NCBI GenBank assembly: GCA_019192445.1
Contig: JAHCMK010000005.1
Span: 62,001-126,000 of the forward strand
Source: Oceanococcus sp. HetDA_MAG_MS8
GTDB taxonomy: Bacteria; Pseudomonadota; Gammaproteobacteria; Nevskiales; Oceanococcaceae
DNA length: 64,000 nucleotides
Direction: 5' to 3'
Shown here: one piece after another, positions 63,532 to 64,000 of the stretch
Position numbering within the stretch: the first letter of the stretch is position 1
Layout: each line of letters starts with the position of its first letter
Notes under the pieces: generated by a model
The model's database searches: none
The model's input: the letters and a program-made list of their open reading frames with translations, nothing else
What the model was told of the DNA's origin: nothing
Program-made: the position numbers and the translations under genes

Positions 63532-64000
63532 ATGGATATTCGGCTTGAAGCCTTGTTGTTTGATGTCGACGGGACAATCGCCGATACCGAAGCGCTGGGT
63601 CACTTGCCCGCTTACAACCAGGCGTTTACCGAACTAGAGTTGCCCTGGACCTGGGACGCCGATCTCTACCGCGACGATCTTCTGTTGCAGCCTGGGGGGC
63701 AGGAGCGCATCCGTCACTTCGTGGCGGCACATAAGCCGCCTCTGGGGCAGCACGCCGATGCTGCGGAGCGCAATCTTGCGGCCTGGGTCAACCAGGTCCA
63801 TGCGGCTAAGTCGCGCATTTTTCGGCAAAGGGTGGAATCGGGGTCGGTGCCGCTGCGCCATGGCATCGGTCGTATCATTCGAGAGGCGCGTCATGCGGGA
63901 GTCCGCGTAGCCTTGGTCACCAATGCGTCTAGGCGCAGCTTGGAGCCCTTATTGGCGCATACGCTGGGTCCGGACCTGCAGCAGCAGCTCAGCCTGATCG
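63532..64000 (+). CDS. HAD-family phosphatase, CbbY-like (C-terminal part beyond window)
   Basis: The first 156 residues of a HAD hydrolase. ALLFDVDGTIADTE contains the nucleophile aspartate and general acid aspartate of motif I, and VALVTNAS is motif II. The helical cap between them resembles CbbY/Gph phosphoglycolate or sugar phosphatases. It is divergent from dksA and runs off the right edge. Confidence 0.82.
   Translation, partial: MDIRLEALLFDVDGTIADTEALGHLPAYNQAFTELELPWTWDADLYRDDLLLQPGGQERIRHFVAAHKPPLGQHADAAERNLAAWVNQVHAAKSRIFRQRVESGSVPLRHGIGRIIREARHAGVRVALVTNASRRSLEPLLAHTLGPDLQQQLSLI

Overview
The window is a GC-rich, densely coded chromosomal segment of a gammaproteobacterium. The best taxonomic markers are the gene order initiator tRNA-Met, rimP, nusA, infB, rbfA, truB, rpsO, pnp (42592-51692) and the pair gluQRS-dksA (61998-63379), both typical of Gammaproteobacteria. 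A single-chain pyruvate carboxylase, a PhaR regulator, a five-gene valine degradation operon, a secreted S46 peptidase, an alkylsulfatase-like enzyme and a TonB-dependent receptor suggest an aerobic heterotroph of the marine/oil-associated kind. I cannot name a genus from sequence alone.

Layout. 1-8025: a MarR regulator with the start of an osmolyte-type (NAGGN) amidotransferase running off the left edge, an MBL-fold alkylsulfatase, a GnnA/GnnB-like nucleotide-sugar pair, an MBL hydrolase and pyrC. 8217-12312: a lone radical SAM enzyme with extra C-terminal cysteines, a TonB receptor and a secreted protein with a GlyGly-CTERM tail. 12535-18205: two universal stress proteins around a cardiolipin-synthase-like phospholipase D enzyme, an APC permease and a cation diffusion facilitator. 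18217-25809: DAHP synthase, a roughly 700-base non-coding stretch with a large palindromic element, the S46 peptidase and pyruvate carboxylase. 25810-29096: a repeat-rich accessory stretch carrying a Phd/VapC-type toxin-antitoxin pair between 84-base direct repeats, plus a dicarboxylate/amino-acid symporter. 29097-36536: an operon DUF4331 - lipoprotein - TPR - HupE/UreJ, divergent from a large beta-propeller protein that has a consensus sigma-54 promoter and a GlyGly-CTERM-like tail. 36729-42427: an MBL lipoprotein, rlmI, and a translationally coupled histidine kinase with two response regulators. 42592-51692: the translation/RNA operon. 51855-52008: a probable small RNA gene on the minus strand. 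52326-57811: valine degradation. 57973-61228: a 269-base MITE-like element, a GntP permease, a FitAB-type toxin-antitoxin pair and the remains of an MFS transporter. 61434-64000: phaR, gluQRS, dksA and the start of a HAD phosphatase.

How the parts work together. mmsA, an acyl-CoA dehydrogenase, an enoyl-CoA hydratase, 3-hydroxyisobutyryl-CoA hydrolase and mmsB form the isobutyryl-CoA to propionyl-CoA route, with ATGA junctions in the middle. The DUF4331/HupE operon is a four-gene envelope system of unknown function with every gene tightly spaced or overlapping. The kinase/regulator trio is joined by ATGA and 8-base overlaps and looks like one signalling unit in which the last protein has lost its HD-GYP catalytic residues. 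The accessory stretches (25.8-29.1 kb and 58-61.2 kb) hold both toxin-antitoxin pairs, most of the repeats and the only evident pseudogene.

The most interesting unexplained items are the 119-nt small RNA candidate downstream of pnp, the sigma-54-driven beta-propeller next to the DUF4331/HupE operon, and the repeat-bounded toxin-antitoxin island. All start-site choices, operon statements and promoter calls come from reading the sequence; no database search was run.
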